This document shows positions 34,291 to 44,856 of a DNA stretch of 64,000 bases, in pieces (position 1 is the first letter of the stretch; every line of letters begins with the position of its first letter). Below the pieces are notes generated by a model that saw only the letters and a program-made list of their open reading frames with translations, made no database searches and was not told the DNA's origin. Location of the stretch: positions 49,843 through 113,842 of the forward strand of contig JBBKVP010000002.1 in assembly GCA_037968495.1 (NCBI GenBank). Reading direction: 5' to 3'. Position numbers and translations under genes: made by a program. Source of the stretch: Aestuarierythrobacter sp037968495. GTDB taxonomy: Bacteria; Pseudomonadota; Alphaproteobacteria; Sphingomonadales; Sphingomonadaceae.

Positions 34291-35244
34291 ATGCTCCGAA
34301 GATATTTCTCATCCGCTGCAAGCTTAAGTCTATTGTTCGTTAGCGCCCCTGCGTCAGCCGAACTGCCGGAAGCCGTTGTTGCCATGATTGACGCGGCCAT
34401 CGCAAATGGTGATCCAAAAACAGTTGAGGCTGTCATTGGGCTGGCCAAGCAAACCAACCCTGACGATGTTGCCGAAGTCGACGCAATGCTTGCCCAATAC
34501 AGGACCGCGCAAGCGGAAGCTGCCGAGATTGCTTCTGCGGAAAAGCAGGAGGAAATACGCAGCGCCGGCCTGTTCGAGCGTTGGTCCGGCGAGGGCCAAA
34601 TCGGGGCGTTTCAATCGTCGGGCAATAATGACAATGTCGGCGTGAACGCTGCGCTGGCGCTCCAACGCGACGGGATCGACTGGAGCCATCAGTTGCGCGC
34701 TCGTGTCGACTATCAACGCTCCAACGGCAGTACGACCCGCGAGCAATACTTTGCCGCGTATGAGCCGCGTTACCAAATCGATGATGGCCTGTTCGCTTAC
34801 GGCCTCGCGCAATATGAGCGTGACCGGTTTCAGGGCTATACGGGCCGCTATGCCGTTTCGGCGGGCCTCGGATATCGCCTGGTTAAAACGGACGCTCTGC
34901 GACTGTCGGTTAAGGCAGGCCCGGCATACCGGATTACGGAATTCCTCGATGGTACAAGCAAGAGCAATGTGGCTGCATTGGTTGGCCTCGATTTTGATTG
35001 GTCGATTTTCGACAGCCTGACTTTGACGCAGGATACAAATGTGACGGCGGAAACCGGCGGCAGCGCGACCGCAATTATTGATTCGTCGAACACATCATTG
35101 AACCTGATTACCGGACTGCAAGCCAAGCTAAGCGACCGGCTGACTATCCGCCTGTCCTATACGGTTGAATATGACAGCAATCCGCCAATTGGCTCTGTGT
35201 CTACCGATACTCTCACGCGCTTCACTTTAATCTACGGTTTCTGA
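34291..35244 (+). CDS. DUF481 family outer-membrane protein
   Basis: A 317-residue secreted protein. A signal sequence (about 1-24, ending ASA) is followed by a helical region (about 25-90, LPEAVVAMIDAAIANGDPKTVEAVIGLAKQTN) and then a DUF481 beta-barrel: the repeated alternation of aromatic residues in YFAAYEPRYQIDDGLFAYGLAQYERDRFQGY and the end TLIYGF. DUF481 proteins (YdiY-like) sit in the outer membrane with unknown role. The gene overlaps tgt by one base (TGATG). Confidence 0.82.
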   Translation: MLRRYFSSAASLSLLFVSAPASAELPEAVVAMIDAAIANGDPKTVEAVIGLAKQTNPDDVAEVDAMLAQYRTAQAEAAEIASAEKQEEIRSAGLFERWSGEGQIGAFQSSGNNDNVGVNAALALQRDGIDWSHQLRARVDYQRSNGSTTREQYFAAYEPRYQIDDGLFAYGLAQYERDRFQGYTGRYAVSAGLGYRLVKTDALRLSVKAGPAYRITEFLDGTSKSNVAALVGLDFDWSIFDSLTLTQDTNVTAETGGSATAIIDSSNTSLNLITGLQAKLSDRLTIRLSYTVEYDSNPPIGSVSTDTLTRFTLIYGF

Positions 35245-36374
35245 TGGCCGCACCCCCACGCTTTGATTTCAAGATTGCCGCAACAGACGGCAAAGCGCGC
35301 ACGGGCGAGATTGCGATGCGCCGAGGTGCGATCCGCACGCCTGCCTTTATGCCGATTGGAACCGCCGCCACCGTCAAGGCGATGAAGCCCGAGACAGTGC
35401 GCGCAACAGGTGCCGACATTATTCTCGGCAACACCTATCATCTGATGCTGCGGCCCGGCGCAGAACGTGTGGCAAAGTTGGGCGGATTGCACAAATTTAT
35501 GAATTGGGATCGCCCAATCCTGACGGACAGCGGCGGTTATCAGGTGATGAGCCTGTCTGACCTTCGCAAGCTGACCGAAGAGGGGGTCGAATTTCGTAGC
35601 CATCTCGATGGGTCCAAGCATATGCTGACACCCGAACGCTCGATGGAAATACAGCGGCTGCTTGGTAGCGATATTGTGATGGCTTTCGACGAATGCCCAC
35701 GCGCTGATCAGCCGCGTGCGGTGATCGAAAGCTCGATGGAAATGAGCATGCGCTGGGCCAAGCGTAGCCGCGATGCGTTTGATGCCGGCGGCGAACATGC
35801 GGCCAGTTCTGCGCTATTCGGCATTCAGCAGGGCGCTCTAGATGAAGAACTCCGCAAACGCAGCGCCGAGGTATTGCGTGACATCGGATTCGACGGTTAT
35901 GCTATCGGCGGTCTCGCTGTGGGCGAGGGACAGGAGGCGATGTTCGCCACGCTCGAATTTGCGCCGGACCAGCTGCCGGAGGATGCACCGCGTTATTTGA
36001 TGGGCGTCGGCAAACCTGACGATCTGGTCGGCGCTGTGGAACGCGGGGTCGATATGTTCGACTGTGTGCTGCCCACGCGTTCTGGCCGCAACGGACAAGC
36101 GTTCACATGGAACGGCCCGCTCAATATCCGCAATGCGCGTCACGCTGAAGATACGGATCCGCTGGATGAGACTTGCCCATGTTCGGCCTGCAAGGACTAT
36201 AGCCGCGCCTATCTGCACCACTTGCAGAAGTCAGGCGAGATACTCGGCGCGATGCTGGTGACAGAGCATAACCTCACATTCTATCAGCAGCTGATGCAGG
36301 CAATGCGTGATGCAATCGGTGAGGGCCGGTTCGCAGCCTTTGCGGCCAAGTTCAGGTCAGGCTACCTAGGCTAG
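35244..36374 (+). CDS. tgt: tRNA-guanine transglycosylase
   Basis: A 376-residue enzyme that exchanges guanine-34 for preQ1 in tRNAs with GUN anticodons. Active-site residues are seen in ILTDSGGYQVMSL (Asp base), DIVMAFDECPR and the nucleophile segment MFDCVLPTR; the zinc site is CPCSACKDYSRAYLHHL. It is translationally coupled to the preceding outer-membrane gene (TGATG). QueA, coded 3.5 kb upstream, acts after this step. Confidence 0.96.
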   Translation: MAAPPRFDFKIAATDGKARTGEIAMRRGAIRTPAFMPIGTAATVKAMKPETVRATGADIILGNTYHLMLRPGAERVAKLGGLHKFMNWDRPILTDSGGYQVMSLSDLRKLTEEGVEFRSHLDGSKHMLTPERSMEIQRLLGSDIVMAFDECPRADQPRAVIESSMEMSMRWAKRSRDAFDAGGEHAASSALFGIQQGALDEELRKRSAEVLRDIGFDGYAIGGLAVGEGQEAMFATLEFAPDQLPEDAPRYLMGVGKPDDLVGAVERGVDMFDCVLPTRSGRNGQAFTWNGPLNIRNARHAEDTDPLDETCPCSACKDYSRAYLHHLQKSGEILGAMLVTEHNLTFYQQLMQAMRDAIGEGRFAAFAAKFRSGYLG

Positions 36375-36381
36375 AACAGAA

Positions 36382-36407
36382 AAGGGCGGCCCCGCAGGAC
36401 CGCCCTC
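36382..36407. terminator. Bidirectional terminator between tgt and rpsD
   Basis: AGGGCGG ... CCGCCCT with inner CC/GG pairs forms a 7-9 bp stem at 36382-36407. On the minus strand it is followed by CTTTTCTG, and on the plus strand by CTCTATTTCTG. It separates the convergent genes tgt and rpsD. Confidence 0.7.
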
Positions 36408-36432
36408 TCTATTTCTGTAAGGTTTGAACTGA

Positions 36433-37047
36433 TTAGCGCGAGTAGAACTCGACAACCAGGTTTGGTTCCATCGTTACCGGATAAGGTACTTCGTCCAGCT
36501 TAGGAATGCGGGTGAAGCTGACCTTGTCGTTGCCATCAGGCGCGACATAATCAGGAATTTCACGCTCTGGCAGGCTCTGTGCTTCGATCACGAGAGCCAT
36601 TTCCTGCGCCTTCGTGCCGAGGCTGATGACGTCACCAACATCGATGCGGCGCGATGCGATGTTGCACTTAACACCGTTCACCATGATGTGGCCGTGGCTC
36701 ACAATCTGGCGTGCAGCGAAGATCGTTGGCGCGAACTTGGCGCGGTAAACAATCATGTCGAGACGGCGCTCAAGCAGGCCGATCAGGTTCTGGCCGGTAT
36801 CGCCCTTAACCTTGGTCGCTTCGGTGTAAGTAGCGCGGAACTGCTTTTCCGTGACGTCGCCGTAATAGCCCTTTAGCTTCTGCTTAGCGCGCAGCTGAGT
36901 GCCGAAATCGGACATTTTGCCCTTGCGGCGCTGACCGTGCTGACCGGGACCATAATTGCGGCGGTTCACAGGGCTGTTAGGACGGCCCCAAATGTTTTCG
37001 CCCATGCGGCGGTCAAGTTTATGCTTCGATGCTTTACGCTTCGACAT
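36433..37047 (-). CDS. rpsD: 30S ribosomal protein S4
   Basis: A 204-residue S4, one of the first proteins to bind 16S rRNA. The start is MSKRKASKHKLDRRMGENIWG at 37047; a frame open to 37257 gives an unlikely 70-residue extension. The S4 RNA-binding domain is seen in RLDMIVYRAKFAPTIFAARQIVSHGHIMVNG. It stands alone as is usual in alphaproteobacteria, and has a good promoter at 37172-37199. The 5' UTR of about 118 nt may hold autoregulatory structure, but I could not define one. Confidence 0.97.
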   Translation of the reverse strand: MSKRKASKHKLDRRMGENIWGRPNSPVNRRNYGPGQHGQRRKGKMSDFGTQLRAKQKLKGYYGDVTEKQFRATYTEATKVKGDTGQNLIGLLERRLDMIVYRAKFAPTIFAARQIVSHGHIMVNGVKCNIASRRIDVGDVISLGTKAQEMALVIEAQSLPEREIPDYVAPDGNDKVSFTRIPKLDEVPYPVTMEPNLVVEFYSR

Positions 37048-37171
37048 ATTATGTCTCCAAATGCTATCACCACCCAATTGGCAGCGCTTCAACCCGGTAT
37101 CGCTCAAACAGGGCGATTTCCCTGTCTGGGTCACTGCTTCACCGGGATGCAGGACCAAATGCGAAGGCGCG

Positions 37172-37199
37172 CGTATAGCTTGTCTGCCGCGCAGGTCAA
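37172..37199 (-). promoter_or_regulatory. Promoter for rpsD
   Basis: On the minus strand -35 TTGACC (complement of 37194-37199) and -10 TATACG (complement of 37172-37177) are separated by 16 bp. The predicted start lies near 37165, giving a 5' UTR of about 118 nt before rpsD. The divergent chorismate mutase gene starts at 37273. Confidence 0.6.
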
Positions 37200-37272
37200 G
37201 CATTGCGCGCCCTTGCTGGTTGAAGTGATGAGACGCTCGACAAATGGACGATATCACGCCAGAGGATCGCGC

Positions 37273-37599
37273 ATGAACGAGGCAGCAAACCAGCTCGAAT
37301 CCAACGCGCCTGAAGAATGCGCCGATATGACCGACGTTCGCGCGGGCGTCGATGCGCTCGACCGTGAGCTTGTCGCGCTGCTGTCGGTGCGGTTTGGCTA
37401 CATGCGCGCCGCTGCGCGGATCAAGGAAGATCGCGGCACAGTTCGCGATGAGGTGCGCAAAGCGGCTGTGATCGAAGCTGCACGCCGGACAGCCGAATTA
37501 CGCGGACTGCCAGCAGAAGCGATTGCAGACATTTGGGACCGCCTCGTCGAAGCATCGATTGCTTACGAAATGACCGAATGGGACCGTTTGCGCGGTTAA
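37273..37599 (+). CDS. Chorismate mutase (AroQ class)
   Basis: A 108-residue all-helical protein of the AroQ fold. The pattern DVRAGVDALDRELVALLSVRFGYMRAAARIKED (about 20-52, with the active-site Arg in helix 1 and the Arg-Lys region) and DIWDRLVEASIAYEMTEWD are family-typical. It rearranges chorismate to prephenate. An isochorismate-pyruvate lyase (PchB) relation is possible because of the very similar fold. Start ATG at 37273. Its stop TAA overlaps that of trmJ on the other strand in the tetranucleotide TTAA. Confidence 0.85.
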   Translation: MNEAANQLESNAPEECADMTDVRAGVDALDRELVALLSVRFGYMRAAARIKEDRGTVRDEVRKAAVIEAARRTAELRGLPAEAIADIWDRLVEASIAYEMTEWDRLRG

Positions 37600-38333
37600 T
37601 CCCCTGGGGCTTGGCGAATGCGCCGGCCCAGGTGATTGAGCACCCCGCGCATGGTTCGCACTTCCAGATGATTCCAGGCCGGTTTGGTCAGAACGCTGCG
37701 CAATGTGCGGCGGGTTGCTGGTTCGCGGTCTTCGGGGAAGTAGTAGCCGCAAGGCTCCAGCAATTCGTCGAAATGGTCGATCAATCCTTCAAGCTCTGCC
37801 TGCGGGGCAGGGGGCAGGATTTCCTCAACCGTTGGTTGCACCAGATCGCGTTTCTTCGACCATTCATAGGCGCAAAGGATCACGGCCTGCGCCAAATTGA
37901 GTGACGGAAATTCGGGATTGATCGGCACGGTTAAGATGCTGCGGGCGAGGGCGACGTCTTCGGTATCCAATCCGCTGCGTTCAGGGCCAAACAGGAAGGC
38001 GCTGCGCCCTTCAGCGGCGGCAATTTCATTCGCAGCTTCTTCGGGGGTTACAACGGGTTTGGTGACGCCCCGCTTGCGAACCGTGGTCGCATAAACATGC
38101 GCGCAATCGGCGACAGCTTCTGCAGTGGTTTCATAGACCTTTGCGCGGTCGAGCACATTGTCGGCCCCGGCTGCAGAGGGGCCAGCGGAAGGGTTGGGCC
38201 AGCCATCGCGCGGGGACACAAGCCGCATTTCGGTTAGGCCGAAATTGAGCATCGCCCGCGCAGCCTTGCCGATATTCTCGCCCAGTTGCGGGCAGACCAG
38301 AACAACCACCGGTTGGTCAGAACGTTTTGTCAT
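37596..38333 (-). CDS. trmJ: tRNA/rRNA 2'-O-methyltransferase, TrmJ-like (SpoU family)
   Basis: A protein of about 245 residues beginning MTKRSDQPVVVLVCPQLGENIGKAARAMLNFG (ATG at 38333; an extension to 38357 is possible). The SPOUT motifs are visible: NIGKAARAM, FGPERSGLDTEDVALA and the C-terminal SLNLAQAVILCAYEW. TrmJ adds 2'-O-methyl at position 32 of tRNAs. It overlaps nrdR by 17 bp at its start and lies at the end of the rpoD-type gene series. Confidence 0.85.
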   Translation of the reverse strand: MTKRSDQPVVVLVCPQLGENIGKAARAMLNFGLTEMRLVSPRDGWPNPSAGPSAAGADNVLDRAKVYETTAEAVADCAHVYATTVRKRGVTKPVVTPEEAANEIAAAEGRSAFLFGPERSGLDTEDVALARSILTVPINPEFPSLNLAQAVILCAYEWSKKRDLVQPTVEEILPPAPQAELEGLIDHFDELLEPCGYYFPEDREPATRRTLRSVLTKPAWNHLEVRTMRGVLNHLGRRIRQAPGD

Positions 38334-38811
38334 TACTGCTTTCCGCACCGACATCATGCACGGCGCTGGCGAATTCCTCGAAATCCTTCGCTTCGCTGAA
38401 ATCGCGGTAGACGCTGGCGAAGCGGATGTAGGCGACGCTGTCGAGTTGACGTAGGCCGTCCATCACCATTTCGCCGATACGAGCAGCCGCGATTTCACTC
38501 TCGCCAGCTGTTTCAACTTGTCGCTGAATGCCGGATACAAGTTGGTCGAGCCGCTCCTGCGCGATGCCGCGTTTGCGGGTCGCGAGGGCGACGGACTGCT
38601 CGATCTTGAGGCGGTCGAAAGGCTCACGGCGCGGTTCGCCATCTGTACCGCTTTTGATAACAATGACTTCGCGCAGTTGGATGCGTTCGAATGTCGTAAA
38701 GCGCGCCCCGCAACCATCGCATTGCCGCCGCCTGCGGATTGCGGTGTTGTCTTCGGTAGGGCGCGAATCCTTTACTTGGCTGTTGTCATGCGCGCAGAAC
38801 GGGCAGCGCAT
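38317..38811 (-). CDS. nrdR: Transcriptional repressor NrdR
   Basis: A 164-residue regulator that binds dNTPs and represses ribonucleotide reductase genes. It has the zinc ribbon MRCPFCAHDNSQVKDSRP...RRRQCDGCGARFTTFERI (Cys pairs at 3/6 and about 31/34) and an ATP-cone (residues about 48-136). The start abuts the next gene's stop. NrdR after glyA is the common alphaproteobacterial order. Confidence 0.95.
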   Translation of the reverse strand: MRCPFCAHDNSQVKDSRPTEDNTAIRRRRQCDGCGARFTTFERIQLREVIVIKSGTDGEPRREPFDRLKIEQSVALATRKRGIAQERLDQLVSGIQRQVETAGESEIAAARIGEMVMDGLRQLDSVAYIRFASVYRDFSEAKDFEEFASAVHDVGAESSNDKTF

Positions 38812-39054
38812 TTATTTCTTGATGCGCTTGTAAAACATGAAGCCAGCACCGGCGATCAAGCCTAGCGGAAGGCTGATCACAGGCAGGATTGCACCCGCCA
38901 ATGCGCCGACAGCAGCGCCAGCCAGAACAGGCTTTGTCGAGGGATGGTGCATCCCTTTCTTGGCCATGCCGGAAAGTTCTTCTTTGGCGTCTTCTACCCA
39001 GTCGTTGCCGCCCTCCGGACGTCTGCCGTCATTGGGGTTCATGTCATTGCTCAT
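38812..39054 (-). CDS. Small membrane protein of unknown function
   Basis: An 80-residue protein with a polar N-terminus (MSNDMNPNDGRRPEGGNDWVEDAKEEL), then a glycine/alanine-rich helix hairpin (about residues 40-75, PVLAGAAVGALAGAILPVISLPLGLIAGAGF) and a basic tail FMFYKRIKK. It is probably a membrane-anchored protein with one or two helices. It lies between glyA and nrdR with only a few bases on each side, so it belongs to their transcript. I recognise no family. Confidence 0.75.
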   Translation of the reverse strand: MSNDMNPNDGRRPEGGNDWVEDAKEELSGMAKKGMHHPSTKPVLAGAAVGALAGAILPVISLPLGLIAGAGFMFYKRIKK

Positions 39055-39081
39055 TATCTTATCTTTCTTTTAGCAATCCGC

Positions 39082-40404
39082 TCAGCGTCCAGGATAGACG
39101 GGGAATGCGGCGCAAAGTTCAGCCACTTGGCCGCGCACGCTTTCCTCGATTTTGGCATCGCCCTCCGGACCGTTTTTGGCGAGGCCGCCCACTACTTCGG
39201 CGATCAATGCGCCGATCTTGCGGAATTCAGCCGGGCCGAAACCGCGCGTGGTGCCAGCGGGTGTACCAAGCCTGATGCCGCTTGTCACAAACGGACTGCG
39301 CGTATCGAAGGGAATGCCGTTTTTGTTGCAAGTGAGCCAAGCGCGGTCGAGCCCCTTTTCAGCCGACTTGCCGGTTACATCCTTGGCAGACAGATCGACC
39401 AGCATAGAATGGTTGTCCGTTCCGCCGGAAACGATCCGCAGGCCGTTTTCTTCGAGACTAGCCGCTAGAGCCCGGGCGTTCTCGACAATCGCGTGGGCAT
39501 AGGTTTTGAAGTCAGGGCGCAGCGCCTCGCGGAAGGCAGTCGCTTTCGCCGCGATCACATGCATCAACGGGCCTCCTTGCAGACCAGGAAACACCGCCAT
39601 ATTAAGCGGTTTGGTCAGTGCCTCGTCATTCCATAGGATAATGCCGGAACGCGGGCCTCGCAGGCTCTTATGCGTGGTGCTGGTCACAATGTGCGCGTGG
39701 GGGAAGGGCGTGGGGTGCGCGCCGCCCGCGACGAGACCGGAAATGTGGCTCATGTCACAAAGCAGGTAAGCGCCAACTTCGTCAGCGATTTCGCGGAAGC
39801 GCGGGAAGTCCCACGTGCGCGAATAGGCTGTACCACCGCAAATGATCAGCTTTGGCTTATGTTCGCGGGCAGTGGCGGCAACCTCATCCATGTCGATCAG
39901 TTCGTCATTCTCGCGCACGCCATAAGCGACCGGATTAAACCACTTGCCTGACATATTAACTGGTGAGCCATGGGTCAGGTGACCGCCTGAATTCAGGTCC
40001 AGCCCCATGAAGGTGTCGCCGGGTTCGAGCAGGGCGAGGAACACGGCTTGATTCATCTGGCTGCCGGAGTTTGGCTGCACATTGGCAAATTCGCAGCCGA
40101 ACAGTTCCTTGGCCCGGTCAATGGCGAGTGTTTCCACCACATCGGCATAGTCGCAGCCGCCATAGTAGCGCTTGCCTGGATAACCCTCGGCATATTTGTT
40201 GGTGAAGACGCTGCCGGTGGCTTCCAACACGGCGGTCGAAGCGATGTTTTCGCTCGCGATCAGCTCGATCTTGTCCTGCTGGCGAGCGAGTTCGTTACGG
40301 ATCGCGCCGAAGACTTCGGGATCAGCCTGTTCGAGGCTGTCATGCCAGAAGCGCTTGGTGATGTCGGTTTGGTTTTCTGGGGTTTGGCTAGGCTTGGGGC
40401 TCAT
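39082..40404 (-). CDS. glyA: Serine hydroxymethyltransferase
   Basis: A 440-residue PLP enzyme that converts serine to glycine while loading tetrahydrofolate. The PLP-binding lysine is in the segment VTSTTHKSLRGPRSG, with SGSQMNQAVFLALLEPGD and HGSPVNMSGKWF upstream. Cytoplasmic homodimer. It follows rpiB by 11 bp and is part of the series rpoD-rpiB-glyA-nrdR. Confidence 0.96.
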   Translation of the reverse strand: MSPKPSQTPENQTDITKRFWHDSLEQADPEVFGAIRNELARQQDKIELIASENIASTAVLEATGSVFTNKYAEGYPGKRYYGGCDYADVVETLAIDRAKELFGCEFANVQPNSGSQMNQAVFLALLEPGDTFMGLDLNSGGHLTHGSPVNMSGKWFNPVAYGVRENDELIDMDEVAATAREHKPKLIICGGTAYSRTWDFPRFREIADEVGAYLLCDMSHISGLVAGGAHPTPFPHAHIVTSTTHKSLRGPRSGIILWNDEALTKPLNMAVFPGLQGGPLMHVIAAKATAFREALRPDFKTYAHAIVENARALAASLEENGLRIVSGGTDNHSMLVDLSAKDVTGKSAEKGLDRAWLTCNKNGIPFDTRSPFVTSGIRLGTPAGTTRGFGPAEFRKIGALIAEVVGGLAKNGPEGDAKIEESVRGQVAELCAAFPVYPGR

Positions 40405-40415
40405 GGGGGTTCTCG

Positions 40416-40850
40416 TCAGGCTGGATTGGAGAGTTTGTCGATACGGCGCTCATGGCGCCCGCTGGCGAAGGGGGTCTCGAGGAATGCGGTTAGGCAGGCC
40501 TTGGCCATATCGCTGCCCGTCAGCCGCGCTCCCATCGCGATGCAGTTCGCATCATTATGTTCGCGGGAAAGGGCGGCGCTAAGCGGTTCAGAGACCAGCG
40601 CGCAGCGGACGGCGGGGTTGCGATTGACCGATATAGAAATGCCAATGCCCGATCCGCAAAGCGCAACGCCGCGCTCGACAGTGCCATCGGCGACAACGGC
40701 GGCCAACTTATATCCAAAGTCAGGATAATCGACACTATCTGGGACGTTCGGACCAAGGTCAGCGACCTCGTGACCCTGCTCGACAAGCCACTCGCAAAGC
40801 TCAGCCTTGAGGTCGAGCGCGGCGTGGTCCGATGCAATGGCAATTTTCAT
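40416..40850 (-). CDS. rpiB: Ribose-5-phosphate isomerase B
   Basis: A 144-residue RpiB/LacAB-type isomerase. The start is MKIAIASDHAALDLKAELCEWL at 40850 (an in-frame extension to 40886 is rejected). Conserved residues: SDHAA at the N-terminus, ALCGSGIGISISVNR (phosphate binding with Cys/Gly), and REHNDANCIAMGARL. It interconverts ribose 5-phosphate and ribulose 5-phosphate. A terminator-like hairpin precedes it (40865-40895). Confidence 0.93.
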   Translation of the reverse strand: MKIAIASDHAALDLKAELCEWLVEQGHEVADLGPNVPDSVDYPDFGYKLAAVVADGTVERGVALCGSGIGISISVNRNPAVRCALVSEPLSAALSREHNDANCIAMGARLTGSDMAKACLTAFLETPFASGRHERRIDKLSNPA

Positions 40851-40864
40851 GTAGTGCACATAAA

Positions 40865-40895
40865 GTCTCGCGAGAGGCATTGCCACCCGCGAGAC
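40865..40895 (-). terminator. Hairpin between rpoD and rpiB
   Basis: GTCTCGCG (40865-40872) and CGCGAGAC (40888-40895) form a perfect 8-bp stem, loop about 15 nt. On the minus strand the stem is followed by TTTATG. This may end rpoD transcripts and lower rpiB expression, rather than stopping it fully. Confidence 0.6.
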
Positions 40896-40919
40896 TGACT
40901 TTTCGACGAATTAAGAGAA

Positions 40920-42926
<2,007 letters not shown>

Positions 42927-42936
42927 GAATTACGCT

Positions 42937-44844
42937 TCAATCTGTTTCACTGCCATCGGGGCCTTCGCCTGACCCGCCCGGACCATTTGATTCTTGTGCG
43001 CTAGAAAGCGCGCGTTTGCCTGCCATCTGCCCGAGTCGCGACTCGAATGCCAGCTTTCGTTTGAGTAGCCGCTGTTGTTCGGCGAAGGCGCCTTCCGGAT
43101 CGGTTTCGAACCGCTGTGTCGCGGCGGCAAGCGCCGCAGCCAGAGCCGGCCTTTCGACCAACATTCCGACAGCCTCTGCCAAATCCTCTCGTGCAGCGCC
43201 TGGATCAGTCCCTTCCATTAGGAAGGTGAAGCGGGTGTTATCCAGCGGCGTCGAAGAAGCGACATTGTCCGATATGGGCGCGGCGGCTGTAGGGTCAAGG
43301 GCTTCTGCTGCTTCGAACAGACTTTCTATTGCAGGCGCTAGGTTCGTTTCGGTCCGGGCGAGGCGGGCCAGCGCCTCTGAATGTGCATCGATACAGTCCG
43401 GGAACCGCAGAAAACCGGCAAAAACTGCCGCCGCCAGCGTATCGCGGGCACCGCCTTCGACCACCCGCCGCAGCTTTGCCGCCGCCTGTGGAGAAAGTAC
43501 CGGTTTTGCCTGTTTGAAGGGAGCACCCCGCTTGAAGCCGCCACCGCCGCGCGGAGTAAACTCGCGCTGCGGACGGGGCGGGAAGGCGAATTCTGAATAA
43601 CGGTCGAGCAATTCGCGGCGATAGAGCGATCTGATGTCAGGTTGCTGAATCGCCTCCGTATGTTCGACCAAGCGTTGTTTTAGGCCCGCTTTATCTTCCG
43701 GCGTATTGAGCGGCTGTGCGTCACGCTCATATTCCCACAGTGTGTCGAGCAGGTTCGCAGGCTTGTCGAGCAGTCGTTCCATTGCCTTAGCACCGTCGCG
43801 GTTAATGACATCGTCCGGGTCCATTCCGGCTGGCAGGCGCACGATCGACAGCGAACGGCCTGGCTGAAGCAAGGGCAGGGCGCGGGTCACGGCGCGCATC
43901 GCGGCGCGCTGGCCTGCGGCATCTCCGTCAAAGCACAGGACCGGAACTTCGACCATGCGCCACAGCATTTCGAGCTGGCGTTCGGTCAGCGCCGTGCCGA
44001 GCGGCGCGACAGCATCCGGAATATCCGCCGCCGCCAGCGCAATAACGTCCATGTATCCTTCGACCACGACTATCCGCTTTGTCTGGCGAGAAGCAGGCCC
44101 GGCGCGGTGGAGGTTGTAGAGCGTGCGGCCCTTGTCGAACAGCGGAGTATCAGGCGAATTCAGATATTTAGGCGCGTCTTTCTTCTCGACGTCGAGGATG
44201 CGTCCACCGAATGCGATCACCCGCCCGCGCGCATCATGGATCGGCAACATCAGGCGGCCTCGGAAACGGTCGTAGGGCTCGCGGTCGTCGACAGCGATTT
44301 GAAGTCCGCATTCAACAAGTTCAGATTGTTCGAAGTCGGTCAGCGCCTGTTTGACGGCGTTGCGGCTGTCTGGCGCAAAGCCGAAACCGAAGCGCTGGGC
44401 CGTATGTTGGCCGAAGCCGCGAGAGTTCAGATATTCACGTGCTTTCTCGCCAACGGGTTCCAACAGGCTCTTTTCAAAGAAGTCCTGCGCCGCTTGCATC
44501 ACATCATGCAGGCCTGCTCTTTGTTCCGCGCGCTGGGCTTCTTGCGGATCGGGGGCGGGGACTTCCAAACCGGCCTCAGCGGCCAATTCCTTCACCGCAT
44601 CCATAAAGCCGAGGCCCCGTTGGTCGGTCATCCAGCGAATCGCATCGCCATGCGCGCCGCAGCCAAAACAGTGGTAAAACCCCTTCTGATCGCTGACGGT
44701 AAAGCTGGGCGATTTCTCGTTGTGAAACGGGCAGCAAGCTTTCCATTCGTGACCAGCCTTTTGCAGCTTGGTCGTGCGGCTGATCAGCGTGGACAGCGTT
44801 ACCCGCGCACGTAATTCGTCCAGCCATTGAGGGGAAAGCGCCAT
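42937..44844 (-). CDS. dnaG: DNA primase DnaG
   Basis: A 635-residue primase that makes RNA primers at the replication fork. The CHC2 zinc finger (about 35-70) has CCPFHNEKSPSFTV...FYHCFGCGAHGDAI. The catalytic TOPRIM domain shows VVVEGYMDVIAL and CFDGDAAGQRAA. The C-terminal helicase-binding part (about 450-600) is poorly conserved, as usual. It overlaps neither flank; yqeY lies 12 bp upstream and rpoD 10 bp downstream. Confidence 0.96.
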   Translation of the reverse strand: MALSPQWLDELRARVTLSTLISRTTKLQKAGHEWKACCPFHNEKSPSFTVSDQKGFYHCFGCGAHGDAIRWMTDQRGLGFMDAVKELAAEAGLEVPAPDPQEAQRAEQRAGLHDVMQAAQDFFEKSLLEPVGEKAREYLNSRGFGQHTAQRFGFGFAPDSRNAVKQALTDFEQSELVECGLQIAVDDREPYDRFRGRLMLPIHDARGRVIAFGGRILDVEKKDAPKYLNSPDTPLFDKGRTLYNLHRAGPASRQTKRIVVVEGYMDVIALAAADIPDAVAPLGTALTERQLEMLWRMVEVPVLCFDGDAAGQRAAMRAVTRALPLLQPGRSLSIVRLPAGMDPDDVINRDGAKAMERLLDKPANLLDTLWEYERDAQPLNTPEDKAGLKQRLVEHTEAIQQPDIRSLYRRELLDRYSEFAFPPRPQREFTPRGGGGFKRGAPFKQAKPVLSPQAAAKLRRVVEGGARDTLAAAVFAGFLRFPDCIDAHSEALARLARTETNLAPAIESLFEAAEALDPTAAAPISDNVASSTPLDNTRFTFLMEGTDPGAAREDLAEAVGMLVERPALAAALAAATQRFETDPEGAFAEQQRLLKRKLAFESRLGQMAGKRALSSAQESNGPGGSGEGPDGSETD

Positions 44845-44856
44845 GTGGCCTTACTA

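Noticed and set aside
39055..40919. A glycine or serine riboswitch before glyA or rpiB.
   Set aside because: The gap before glyA is 11 bp and before rpiB about 70 bp, holding only a terminator-type hairpin.
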